Assembly: GCA_013298675.1 (NCBI GenBank)
Contig: JAAFIJ010000061.1
Span: forward strand, 1-10,961
Direction of reading: 5' to 3'
DNA from: Rhodobacterales bacterium
GTDB lineage: Bacteria > Pseudomonadota > Alphaproteobacteria > Rhodobacterales > Rhodobacteraceae
DNA: 10,961 nt
Of the stretch, positions 1 to 7,043 are shown in pieces (the stretch's first letter is position 1; every line of letters starts with the position of its first letter). Made by a program: the position numbers and the translations under genes. The notes beneath the pieces are model-generated. The model had not been told where the DNA came from. It saw only the letters and a program-made list of their open reading frames with translations, and did not search any database.

Positions 1-52
1 CATCAAGGTTAGTTTATGCTGCACCAATGGGTGCGCGACGACAGTCAAATGT
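1..52. other. Left-edge stretch downstream of add
   Basis: This short stretch follows the add stop codon on the minus strand. It holds a small inverted repeat, GCACC-AATG-GGTGC at 21-34, with no T run after it on either strand, so it is a poor terminator candidate. A minus-strand ATG lies at positions 3-1 at the very edge, without a visible Shine-Dalgarno sequence. In related bacteria upp (uracil phosphoribosyltransferase) often follows add, but nothing here is long enough to show that. Confidence 0.3.
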
Positions 53-1045
53 TCATTCATGGACCTGTTCCAATCGTTTTGCGATGCGGGTTTTGGTATC
101 TTGGTCACAAAACGCCGCGTTTATTGAGGTTTTCGCGATGGTATGAAACACGCCTTCGTCCCAGTCAAAGGCTTGGTTCAACATGTCATATTCGCGCTTC
201 ATCGTGGTGTGAAAGAACGGCGGATCGTCCGTTGAGACGGTCACTTTGACACCGCGATGGAACATCTCGCCAATTGGATGCTCGCGAAAAGTCGGGTAAA
301 GCCCAAGGGCCACGTTCGACCCCGGACAGATTTCCAGAACGATTTCACGCTCAGCAATCTCATCGACAAGCGCCAAATCCTCTATAGCACGAACTCCGTG
401 ACCGATCCGTTCGACGCCCAAATCCTGAATTGCGGCGCGCACGGACTCTGGCCCGCCCCATTCTCCAGCATGGGCGGTCAGGCGCAATCCGGCCTCACGG
501 GCAGCATCAAACGACCACAGAAAGTCTTTGGGCGCACCAACTTTTTCATCGCCTGCGATGCCAAACCCGACGATAAAATTACCCACCGTTTCGGCGGCAC
601 AGTGCACGGTTTGGCGTGCTTTTTCCGGGCCAAAATGACGGATGCAGGTGACAATGCCGCGCAAGGTAATGCCAAATGATTTTTCCGCCTGCGCTGCTGC
701 CTCTTGGATCGCATGCAAATATTCGCGCCATGCCCCCAGATCACGGCCACCACAAAAATCCGGACTCAGGAATGTTTCTGAATAAATCACACCACTTGCA
801 GCGCTTTCTTCAAGTACAGCCATTGTCAGGCGGTAGAAATCTTCAGGCTTTTGCAGGGTTGTACATGCCGCCTCATAGATCTTTAGAAACTCCCAAAAGT
901 CGGTAAAGCGGTAGCTGCCGTCATCGTTAAAGATGCGGTTGATGTCGATGTTTTTTTCCTTGGCCAGACCTTTGATAAAGCTGGGTGGGGCCGCCCCCTC
1001 GAGATGCAAATGAAGTTCGACTTTTGGCAGCAAATTCATAGTCAT
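53..1045 (-). CDS. add: Adenosine deaminase (metal-dependent amidohydrolase family)
   Basis: Cytosolic zinc hydrolase that should convert adenosine or deoxyadenosine to inosine or deoxyinosine plus ammonia, for purine salvage. The 330-residue protein has the full motif order of the family: HLHLEG with metal ligands H12 and H14, AHAGE with H192 and catalytic E195, GHG with H216, and STDDPP with D273 and D274. Length is normal. The ATG overlaps the deoB stop by four bases (ATGA), which suggests translational coupling; a second in-frame ATG two codons later is an alternative start. It is the last complete gene of the cdd-deoA-deoB-add operon. The family also contains adenine deaminases. The N-terminus (HLHLEG) resembles those, but RIGHG rather than RIDHG and the nucleoside-catabolic neighbours favour adenosine. 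Family is certain, substrate likely. Confidence 0.93.
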   Translation of the reverse strand: MTMNLLPKVELHLHLEGAAPPSFIKGLAKEKNIDINRIFNDDGSYRFTDFWEFLKIYEAACTTLQKPEDFYRLTMAVLEESAASGVIYSETFLSPDFCGGRDLGAWREYLHAIQEAAAQAEKSFGITLRGIVTCIRHFGPEKARQTVHCAAETVGNFIVGFGIAGDEKVGAPKDFLWSFDAAREAGLRLTAHAGEWGGPESVRAAIQDLGVERIGHGVRAIEDLALVDEIAEREIVLEICPGSNVALGLYPTFREHPIGEMFHRGVKVTVSTDDPPFFHTTMKREYDMLNQAFDWDEGVFHTIAKTSINAAFCDQDTKTRIAKRLEQVHE

Positions 1046-2238
1046 AGAAAGCCTTTCCCTGGCCCTTGAGACGCAACGCCCAAGTGGTTTGCAACCGTGG
1101 CCGCAACATCGACAAAGGCTCTGAGGCCCACTTCACGGGACCCCGCCCCTGCACAGACAATTGGCACACGTTCGCGGGTGTGTTCAGTGCCACGAAAAGT
1201 CGGATCATTGCCATGGTCGGCGGTAAAAATCGCAAGATCACCGTCGCGCAATCTGGGCAACAACAGGCCGACACGCGCGTCAAACCATTCAAGCGCGCGC
1301 GCATATCCGGGGACGTCGCGCGGGTGTCCATATAGACTGTCAAATTCGACAAAGTTGGCAAATGTCAAAGAACCCACTTCAGCATTGTCGATAAGCGCAT
1401 CCAAATGATCGAAAAGTTCAATGTCGGATTTGCCTTTGTGCAAGTGTCGAACCCCCTTCATTGAGAAGATGTCGCCAATTTTGCCGATTGCATGTGTGGC
1501 GCGCCCAGCACCAGACACCCATTCCAACAGCGTAGGTGCTGGCGGGTCCATCGCAAAATCCTTGCGATTTGACGTGCGGTGAAAATTCCCAGGCGTGCCG
1601 GAAAAGGGGCGCGCAATCACCCGGCCCACGTTTCTTGCGTGCAACAGTGGCGCAAGGTCGCGGCACAGGGTGAGCAAGCGTTCAAGTCCAAAAGTCTCTT
1701 CATGCGCCGCAATCTGAAAAACTGAATCGGCGGATGTGTAGCAAATCGGCCAACCCGTGCGCAAATGTTCGGCGCAATGGCGTTCGATGATCGGCACACC
1801 AGAGGCATGGCAGTTCCCAAGTATCCCATCTGTGCCGGCAAGCTTGCAAACGGCGGCGACGATATCGTCGGGGAATGCGGGGTTTGTGTCAGGAAAGTAG
1901 GTCCAATTCCACGGAACAGGCACGCCCGCCAATTCCCAATGGCCCGACGGGGTATCCTTGCCGTTAGAGACTTCGGTTGCAGCCCCCCATGCGCCCAAGG
2001 GTTTCGCGGTCAAACCCGGCACGTCCGCGCCGCTCGCAAGTCTTACGGCGGCACCAAGACCCAATGCATCAAGATTGGGCATGCATAACGGCCCCGCCCG
2101 GCCCAGATCGGCAAGGCCCGCTGCACAGCTTTGGGCAATATGCCCTAGTGTATTTGACCCCAGGTCGCCAAAATCTGCGGCGTCTGGCGCACCACCGCAA
2201 CCAACTGAATCCATAACAATCAAGAAAACACGTGCCAT
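1042..2238 (-). CDS. deoB: Phosphopentomutase
   Basis: Interconverts (deoxy)ribose 1-phosphate and 5-phosphate, linking nucleoside cleavage to central carbon metabolism; cytosolic, manganese-dependent, alkaline phosphatase superfamily. Counting from the first of two adjacent Met codons, visible motifs are the metal-binding Asp in VMDSVG (D11), the GKDTPSGHWE loop carrying the Thr that is phosphorylated in this family (T97), FDSLYGH (D301, H306), TADHGND (D342, H343) and TEHTRE (H354). Length near 398 residues is typical. The codons ATGATG at 2241-2236 give two starts. I chose the second because AAGGA lies 7 bases upstream of it and family members begin with M-x-R-x-F; the first would add one Met. 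The start overlaps the deoA stop by 1 base, or 4 bases with the first Met. The stop overlaps the add start. Confidence 0.96.
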   Translation of the reverse strand: MARVFLIVMDSVGCGGAPDAADFGDLGSNTLGHIAQSCAAGLADLGRAGPLCMPNLDALGLGAAVRLASGADVPGLTAKPLGAWGAATEVSNGKDTPSGHWELAGVPVPWNWTYFPDTNPAFPDDIVAAVCKLAGTDGILGNCHASGVPIIERHCAEHLRTGWPICYTSADSVFQIAAHEETFGLERLLTLCRDLAPLLHARNVGRVIARPFSGTPGNFHRTSNRKDFAMDPPAPTLLEWVSGAGRATHAIGKIGDIFSMKGVRHLHKGKSDIELFDHLDALIDNAEVGSLTFANFVEFDSLYGHPRDVPGYARALEWFDARVGLLLPRLRDGDLAIFTADHGNDPTFRGTEHTRERVPIVCAGAGSREVGLRAFVDVAATVANHLGVASQGPGKGFL

Positions 2239-3545
2239 CATGCGATCCTTTTAAGCACCAACGGCGGTATCGGTGGCTCGTGCTCGGCAAATTGATAGGC
2301 CGCTTGAATGCGCGCAATCGCCTCGTCGGCCATCGCCTCGGTTGCAGCATGCACCATGCAAAGCGGTTCACCCACGCCGACCTCATCCCCGATGCCAGCC
2401 AATTCCGACAGGCCAACAGACGGGTTGATCTTGTCCCCCTCACGTTGCCGTCCACCGCCCAAGGCGACGACCGTCAGCCCCAATTCCTGACCGTCGATCG
2501 CGCTCACAAAGCCCTGAACAAGGCTTGGCACATCACGGATGACGGTCGACGCCGGCAGGCGGTCTGGCCAGCGTTCGATGAAATCACTTGGTCCGCCTTG
2601 GGCTGCAATCATGCGGCCAAAACACTCGGCGGCGGCACCACTTTCTAAGGCCTGTTCAATCCTGCGGGCACCATCTTCAAAGTCAACCGCGATTCCGCCC
2701 AAGGCAAGCGCCTCGCCGCCCAAAGCCGCGGTGATGTCCCACAGAGCCGTATTGACTGCGGTCCCAGATAAAGTTTCCATAACTTCAATGACTTCCAACG
2801 CGTTGCCCGCAGCGGTGGCCAAGGGTTGGCTCATATCGGTGATCAGCGCACTGGTCATACAGCCCGCGCCCTGCGCTGTGCCGACCAAGGCGCGGGCCAA
2901 TGCCTCGGCCTGCGAGAGATCTTTCATGAACGCGCCAGACCCGCATTTCACATCCAAAACCAGAGCCTCAAGGCCAGCAGCCAGCTTTTTCGACAAGATG
3001 GATGCGGTGATCAGGTCTATTGATTCCACTGTCGCCGTGACATCGCGCACAGCGTAGAGGCGGCGGTCGGCAGGGGCTATTTCGCCGCTGGCCGAGACGA
3101 TGGCGCAATGAACATCACGCAGTTGACGGCGCAGCTGATCTTGGGTGATTGCGCTGCGAAACCCCGGTATCGCCTCAAGCTTGTCAAGCGTACCGCCGGT
3201 ATGCCCCAGTCCTCGCCCCGAAATCATCGGCACATAGGCCCCGCAGGCTGCAAGCGCGGGGGCAAGCAGCAACGAGATGCAATCGCCAATCCCGCCCGTA
3301 GAGTGTTTGTCGATCACCGGGCCAGGAACATCCCATTTCAAAACCTGGCCTGAATCGCGCATCGCACGGGTCAGGTTGATCCGTCCTTCTTCTCCCATTC
3401 CACGCAACACCGCGGCCATTGCAAAAGCACCCGCTTGGGCGTCAGTCACGACGCCTGAAGCAAGGCCGGCCGCGAACCAATTCAACTCTTCTGCATTGGG
3501 AACGACGCCATCGCGCAGCTTTGCAATGATGGCGCGCGCATCCAT
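2238..3545 (-). CDS. deoA: Thymidine phosphorylase
   Basis: Phosphorolyses thymidine and deoxyuridine to the free base and deoxyribose 1-phosphate, which the next gene product DeoB isomerises. The 435-residue protein carries the family motifs in order: KHSTGGIGD (80-88) for phosphate, the SGRGLGHTGGTLDKLE signature (109-124), and R167, S182 and K186 in the spacing of the E. coli base-binding residues. DVKCGSGAFM (198-207) has Cys where E. coli has Val. The open frame extends 49 codons further upstream, but that part lies inside cdd and has no family counterpart. The ATG at 3545-3543 shares one base with the cdd stop (TGATG) and matches the expected N-terminus, so it is the start. The stop overlaps deoB. 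It is the second gene of the salvage operon and was probably made from the same mRNA as its neighbours. Confidence 0.96.
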   Translation of the reverse strand: MDARAIIAKLRDGVVPNAEELNWFAAGLASGVVTDAQAGAFAMAAVLRGMGEEGRINLTRAMRDSGQVLKWDVPGPVIDKHSTGGIGDCISLLLAPALAACGAYVPMISGRGLGHTGGTLDKLEAIPGFRSAITQDQLRRQLRDVHCAIVSASGEIAPADRRLYAVRDVTATVESIDLITASILSKKLAAGLEALVLDVKCGSGAFMKDLSQAEALARALVGTAQGAGCMTSALITDMSQPLATAAGNALEVIEVMETLSGTAVNTALWDITAALGGEALALGGIAVDFEDGARRIEQALESGAAAECFGRMIAAQGGPSDFIERWPDRLPASTVIRDVPSLVQGFVSAIDGQELGLTVVALGGGRQREGDKINPSVGLSELAGIGDEVGVGEPLCMVHAATEAMADEAIARIQAAYQFAEHEPPIPPLVLKRIA

Positions 3546-3937
3546 CACGCGCGGTCCATATGAGCGGCGGTAAACAGGCCAGGTAACAACTGTGCCACTG
3601 TCATGGTTTTGGACTTGCCATCGAGGGTGGTCATCGTGACTTTGACATCTTGATCCGCGAATTCGGCGATCTTTTGACGGCATCCGCCGCACGGAGTGAC
3701 AGGTTCCGGGCTGTCAGCGATGACGCACAGCTCTGCAATGCGCGTCTCACCGCCCGCAATCATCGCGGCAATCGCGCCCGCCTCGGCGCAAGTCCCCTCA
3801 GGGTAGGCCACATTTTCAACATTGCATCCTACAAACACCGCACCCGAAGGCGTGCGCAGCGATGCGCCAACTTTAAAACGCGAATATGGGGCATAGGCCC
3901 GTAGACGAACCTTGGTTGCGGCATCAAGCAAAGGCAT
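3545..3937 (-). CDS. cdd: Cytidine deaminase
   Basis: Zinc enzyme converting cytidine and deoxycytidine to uridine and deoxyuridine, feeding the pyrimidine branch handled by DeoA. The 130-residue protein is of the short homotetrameric type. NVEN (39-42) binds the sugar, TCAEAG gives zinc ligand C50 and catalytic E52, and PCGGC gives zinc ligands C83 and C86. AYAPYSRFKVGA near the N-terminus is the usual substrate-pocket segment. The open frame runs 22 codons further upstream, but the family starts at this Met and GGGGA lies 9 bases before it (3951-3947), so I use the ATG at 3937-3935. An ATG at 3964 is a weaker alternative with no Shine-Dalgarno sequence. This is the promoter-proximal gene of the operon; its stop shares a base with the deoA start. 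Confidence 0.95.
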   Translation of the reverse strand: MPLLDAATKVRLRAYAPYSRFKVGASLRTPSGAVFVGCNVENVAYPEGTCAEAGAIAAMIAGGETRIAELCVIADSPEPVTPCGGCRQKIAEFADQDVKVTMTTLDGKSKTMTVAQLLPGLFTAAHMDRA

Positions 3938-4163
3938 CGCGAAACGTCCCCATATTTTGACCATCTGGTCTACAAGTGTGCGGCCAAGACCGTTGAAGTG
4001 CAAGAGTTGCTCGCCACCAGATTACAATTTGCTTGACGAAACATCATCATCCTGAGCGTGTCTTTGTCAGAGCAATGAAACCGGGTATGTCGGTGCTCAA
4101 GTGCAGTTTCAGGCCGCAAGGACTGTTTGGTTTAAGGCTGAACTATTCTTTCAGGAGGATCAA
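3938..4163. promoter_or_regulatory. Divergent cdd/maeB intergenic region
   Basis: These 226 bases separate two outward-facing genes and must hold the promoters of the salvage operon (minus) and maeB (plus). I cannot point to a convincing -10/-35 pair on either strand. TTGACG at 4033-4038 is a good -35 hexamer for maeB but lacks a matching -10 at the right distance. An inverted repeat GACCA-TC-TGGTC lies at 3959-3970, 22 bases before the cdd ATG, and could be an operator, though its half-sites are short. Confidence 0.4.
4153..4158 (+). promoter_or_regulatory. Ribosome binding site deciding the maeB GTG start
   Basis: A perfect AGGAGG lies 5 bases before GTG at 4164. The longer in-frame ATG at 4101 has no such signal, and its 21 extra residues are unlike the family. 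This fixes the start on the GTG. Confidence 0.85.
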
Positions 4164-6443
4164 GTGGAAGAGACGAGACAGGAAAATGCCCGCCAGGCTG
4201 CTTTGGATTATCACGAGTTTCCCAAGCCCGGAAAACTGGAAATAAGGGCGACAAAGCCGCTGGCAAACGGGCGCGATCTTGCTTTGGCCTATTCGCCTGG
4301 CGTTGCCGAAGCCTGTCTGGAGATTAAGTCAGATCCTTCCACTGCCAACCGCTATACCTCGCGCGGCAATCTTGTAGGCGTTGTCACCAATGGCACAGCG
4401 GTGCTTGGGCTTGGCAACATCGGCGCGCTCGCGTCCAAGCCCGTGATGGAGGGCAAGGCGGTTTTGTTCAAGAAATTCGCCAACATCGACTGCTTTGACA
4501 TTGAATTGAACGAGCCCGACCCGGTGAAGCTTGCCGAGATTGTCTGCGCGCTTGAACCGACATTTGGCGCAATTAACCTTGAAGACATCAAAGCGCCGGA
4601 TTGCTTTATCGTCGAGAAATTGTGCCGTGAACGGATGAAAATTCCGGTCTTCCACGATGATCAACACGGAACCGCAATTGTCGTGGGCGCAGCCGCAATG
4701 AACGCCCTGCATGTTGCGGGCAAGAAGTTTTCGGATATCAAAATCGTCTCGACGGGTGGCGGCGCAGCAGGCATCGCTTGTTTGAACATGCTGATAAAAC
4801 TGGGTGTGCGGCGCGAGAATGTCTGGCTGTGCGACCTGGAAGGTCTGGTTTATCATGGCCGAACAGCACAGATGACAGAACAAAAACTGGCCTATGCCCA
4901 AGGGAACGCGCCTGCGACATTGGATCAAGTGATTGAAGGAGCCGACTTCTTCCTCGGTCTATCGGGACCGGGCGTTTTGACGCCAAACATGGTGCTTAAG
5001 ATGGCGGCGCGGCCCATTGTCTTTGCCTTGGCCAACCCGACGCCTGAAATTCTACCCAGCGAAGTTCGCGCCGTGGTGCCCGAAGCGATCATTGCAACGG
5101 GCCGCAGCGACTATCCAAACCAAGTCAACAACGTGCTATGCTTCCCCTTCATTTTCCGCGGTGCGCTCGATGTTGGAGCAACGACGATCAATGACGAGAT
5201 GGAACTTGCCTGTGTCGAGGGCATCGCAGCACTTGCACGCGCAACCAGCAGCGCCGAGGCCGCAGCGGCCTATTCGGGCGAAAAACTGTCGTTTGGCGCG
5301 GACTATTTGATCCCCAAACCTTTCGACCCAAGGTTGATTGGTGTTGTTGCGAGTGCCGTTGCCAAGGCCGCGATGGAGACCGGCGTTGCCAAACAGCCGA
5401 TCGCAGATCTGGAGATGTACCGCCAAAAGCTTGATGGATCGGTGTTCAAGTCTGCCCTGATCATGCGGCCTGTATTCGAAGCGGCTCGCACAGCGCACCG
5501 CAAGATCATCTTTGCCGAAGGCGAGGATGATCGTGTGCTCTGGGCCACGAATGCGATGCTGGAAGAAACCACCGACAGCCCAATTTTGATCGGTCGTCCT
5601 GAGGTGATTGCGGCGCGCTGTGAACGCGCGGGGTTGCCAATCCGCCCGGACAAAGACTTTGAAATCGTTAACCCTGAAAGCGACACGCGTTACCGCGACT
5701 ATTGGACAAGCTATCACGAACTGATGCAGCGCCAAGGTGTCACACCCGACATGGCGCGCGCAGTTTTGCGGACCAATTCGACGGCGATCGCCGCCATTGC
5801 GGTCCACCGTGGTGACGCGGACAGCATGATTTGCGGAACTTTTGGTCAATATCTGTGGCATCTGAAATATGTGCGTGAAATTCTCGCACGCGGCGGGTTG
5901 CGTCCACATGGAGCGCTGTCTTTGATGATCCTGGAGGACGGACCCTTGTTTGTCGCCGATACTCAGATCAACGCCATACCGACCCCGGAACAGATTGCCG
6001 AAACCGTGATTGGTGCGGTCAGACATGCCAAACGCTTTGGCGTTGAACCCAAAGTGGCGCTGTTGTCACATTCCAACTTTGGCAACCTTGACAGCGATTC
6101 TGGACGGCGGATGCGCGCGGCGATGGAAATCTTGGATGACCGCGGTGTCGACTTTCAGTTTGAAGGTGAAATGAACGCAGACGCCGCCCTTGACCCGGTC
6201 CTTCGTGCGCGCATTTTTCCGCACTCGCGTTTGCAAGGTGCCGCCAATATCCTGGTCTTTGGCTATACAGATGCGGCGAGCACAGCTCGTAACATGTTAA
6301 AGCTAAAGGCGGATGGAATTGAAGTTGGCCCGATCCTGATGGGCATGGGCAACCGCGCGCATATCGTGACACCGTCGATCACAGCGCGGGGCTTGTTAAA
6401 TATCTCGGCACTCGCGGGGACACCTGTCGCGCATTATGGCTGA
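4164..6443 (+). CDS. maeB: NADP-dependent malic enzyme with C-terminal phosphotransacetylase-like domain
   Basis: Decarboxylates malate to pyruvate with reduction of NAD(P), supplying pyruvate and reductant during growth on organic acids. The 759-residue protein has the same length as E. coli MaeB. The malic N-terminal domain (about 15-150) shows YSPGVA with catalytic Y43, the Lys-containing GKAVLFKKF (97-105) and the metal site EDIKAPD (E140, D141). FHDDQHGTA (163-171) follows, then a Rossmann segment STGGGAAGIA (196-205) and NPTPE (291-295). The C-terminal half (about 430-755) is phosphotransacetylase-like (AEGEDDR, MICGTFG); in characterised MaeB proteins this domain is regulatory, often sensing acetyl-CoA, rather than catalytic. 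Start is GTG behind AGGAGG. Cofactor preference (NADP or NAD, as with Tme and Dme of rhizobia) cannot be read from motifs. Divergent from cdd; monocistronic by appearance. Confidence 0.95.
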   Translation: MEETRQENARQAALDYHEFPKPGKLEIRATKPLANGRDLALAYSPGVAEACLEIKSDPSTANRYTSRGNLVGVVTNGTAVLGLGNIGALASKPVMEGKAVLFKKFANIDCFDIELNEPDPVKLAEIVCALEPTFGAINLEDIKAPDCFIVEKLCRERMKIPVFHDDQHGTAIVVGAAAMNALHVAGKKFSDIKIVSTGGGAAGIACLNMLIKLGVRRENVWLCDLEGLVYHGRTAQMTEQKLAYAQGNAPATLDQVIEGADFFLGLSGPGVLTPNMVLKMAARPIVFALANPTPEILPSEVRAVVPEAIIATGRSDYPNQVNNVLCFPFIFRGALDVGATTINDEMELACVEGIAALARATSSAEAAAAYSGEKLSFGADYLIPKPFDPRLIGVVASAVAKAAMETGVAKQPIADLEMYRQKLDGSVFKSALIMRPVFEAARTAHRKIIFAEGEDDRVLWATNAMLEETTDSPILIGRPEVIAARCERAGLPIRPDKDFEIVNPESDTRYRDYWTSYHELMQRQGVTPDMARAVLRTNSTAIAAIAVHRGDADSMICGTFGQYLWHLKYVREILARGGLRPHGALSLMILEDGPLFVADTQINAIPTPEQIAETVIGAVRHAKRFGVEPKVALLSHSNFGNLDSDSGRRMRAAMEILDDRGVDFQFEGEMNADAALDPVLRARIFPHSRLQGAANILVFGYTDAASTARNMLKLKADGIEVGPILMGMGNRAHIVTPSITARGLLNISALAGTPVAHYG

Positions 6444-6444
6444 T

Positions 6445-6477
6445 GGGCGCAGGGGTTCCCCTTGAACTCTAGCGCCT
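6445..6477 (+). terminator. Possible maeB transcription terminator
   Basis: Two bases after the maeB stop codon, GGCGC (6446-6450) can pair with GCGCC (6472-6476), flanked by a G-T wobble. An inner hairpin AGGGG-TT-CCCCT (6451-6462) stacks directly on it. The sequence after it is TCTT, a poor T tract, so this is a weak candidate. Confidence 0.3.
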
Positions 6478-6504
6478 CTTGCCCAGTCCAATTGCGCATT
6501 GTTT

Positions 6505-6546
6505 GTTGGAACCCGCAGGAGCGAGCCGCGCTGCAGCGGTTCCAAC
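6505..6546. repeat. Long inverted repeat in the maeB-HPt gap
   Basis: GTTGGAACC (6505-6513) and GGTTCCAAC (6538-6546) are perfect inverted repeats of 9 bases around a 24-base GC-rich centre. Inside it, GCAG (6515-6518) and CTGC (6531-6534) can add an inner 4-bp stem. There is no T run on either side on either strand, so it does not look like an intrinsic terminator. It could be an RNA structural element, a palindromic repeat of the genome, or an operator. Confidence 0.55.
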
Positions 6547-6633
6547 GGCAAGAGATCAGCGATTGCTTGCGAAATGCAGCGATTCAGGCGACCTTAGGGC
6601 GTGGGTCATGGTGACGAACGACCCACAGCGATC
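6534..6633. repeat. Cluster of CAGCGATT-like direct repeats
   Basis: CAGCGATT occurs exactly at 6557-6564 and 6577-6584, starting 20 bases apart. Near matches CAGCGGTT at 6534-6541 and CAGCGATC at 6626-6633 flank them. All four are in the same orientation. A 20-base period places the central two on the same face of the helix, as in tandem protein-binding sites, but chance similarity in GC-rich DNA is possible. Confidence 0.4.
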
Positions 6634-6680
6634 CGGTCTCGCAATAGATTTTGCCGTTAAAGTGGAAAGTTGACCCACCC
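6601..6680 (+). promoter_or_regulatory. Leader with two alternative pairings ahead of the HPt gene
   Basis: GTGGGTC at 6601-6607 can pair with GACCCAC at 6620-6626 (7 bp, 12-base loop). The extended GTGGGTCA at 6601-6608 can instead pair with TGACCCAC at 6671-6678 (8 bp), and with a bulged C at 6600 two more G-C pairs reach position 6680, directly before the HPt ATG. The two pairings exclude each other. The only Shine-Dalgarno-like bases, GGAAAG at 6664-6669, would lie in the loop of the long-range form. Repeats are seen; a regulatory switch is inference. Confidence 0.4.
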
Positions 6681-7043
6681 ATGTTCGACGATAAATTCAT
6701 GCAGCTCTTGCAAGCGGGTGGACCTGAGGTGCAGGCAGAGTTTTTCCTGCGCTTCCTCGAGGATCTGCGCGCAACACGACATGGGATTGTCACGGCCGCA
6801 TCAAATTCTGACTGGCAGGGCATCAATCACAACAGCCACATACTGTTGTCTCTTGCAGGAACTATTGGCGCAACCACAGTCTATGACATGGCAAAACACT
6901 TGAACACGCAATCGACGCTTCAGATCGGCACAAAGAATGCCACCTTGCCGTATCCTTTAGATTTGGTGCGCGAAACTGACGCCCTGATTCAGAAAATTGT
7001 CGCCTATTCGGAAAGCCACTTTGCGAAAAGGGCGCCCAAATGA
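6681..7043 (+). CDS. HPt (histidine phosphotransfer) domain protein, LuxU-like
   Basis: A 120-residue single-domain protein predicted to pass phosphate between a hybrid sensor kinase and the response regulator encoded next to it. The phosphoacceptor is H53 in SHILLSLAGTIGA: His, then Leu at +2 and Gly at +10 as in HPt domains. The usual Lys at +3 and Gly at +4 are replaced by Leu and Ser. The rest is predicted mostly helical, with no membrane segment or signal peptide. Length matches Vibrio LuxU (about 114). Sequence similarity to LuxU is not obvious beyond the motif, so the LuxU label rests on size and position before a LuxO-like gene. I chose the ATG at 6681; the frame could begin at TTG 6651, but neither has a strong Shine-Dalgarno sequence. 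The stop overlaps the regulator start by 4 bases, so the two are surely co-translated. Confidence 0.82.
   Translation: MFDDKFMQLLQAGGPEVQAEFFLRFLEDLRATRHGIVTAASNSDWQGINHNSHILLSLAGTIGATTVYDMAKHLNTQSTLQIGTKNATLPYPLDLVRETDALIQKIVAYSESHFAKRAPK

Noticed and set aside
3546..3692. In-frame upstream extension of deoA (49 codons)
   Set aside because: It lies inside cdd, has no match to the thymidine phosphorylase N-terminus, and the ATG sharing a base with the cdd stop fits the family start.
3959..3970. GACCA-TC-TGGTC as a GntR- or DeoR-type operator for the salvage operon
   Set aside because: The half-sites are only 5 bases, and the orientation does not match the common TGGTC-N-GACCA form; kept only as a remark in the intergenic entry.
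4063..4091. TTTGTC-N17-TATGTC as a maeB promoter
   Set aside because: Spacing is right but both hexamers are weak matches to the housekeeping consensus.
4101..4163. ATG at 4101 as the maeB start
   Set aside because: The 21 extra residues are unlike malic enzymes and lack a ribosome binding site, while AGGAGG precedes the GTG at 4164 by 5 bases.
4329..4928. 199-codon open frame on the minus strand inside maeB, and similar long frames opposite other genes (for example 5136-6026 and 9876-10655)
   Set aside because: They are antisense shadows of well-conserved genes and show no recognisable domain.
6532..6550. Minus-strand TTGG with GC ten bases on, as a sigma-54 promoter for a small RNA
   Set aside because: Only the GG and GC agree; the rest of both elements is poor and it lies within the inverted repeat, so the match is explained by the palindrome.
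6479..6673. 64-codon plus-strand frame in the maeB-HPt gap
   Set aside because: Its composition follows the palindromic repeats, no Shine-Dalgarno sequence, no domain; treated as non-coding.
6584..6826. 80-codon minus-strand frame crossing the maeB-HPt gap
   Set aside because: It has no recognisable motif, overlaps the HPt gene, and its gap part is built from the inverted repeats described; no ribosome site.
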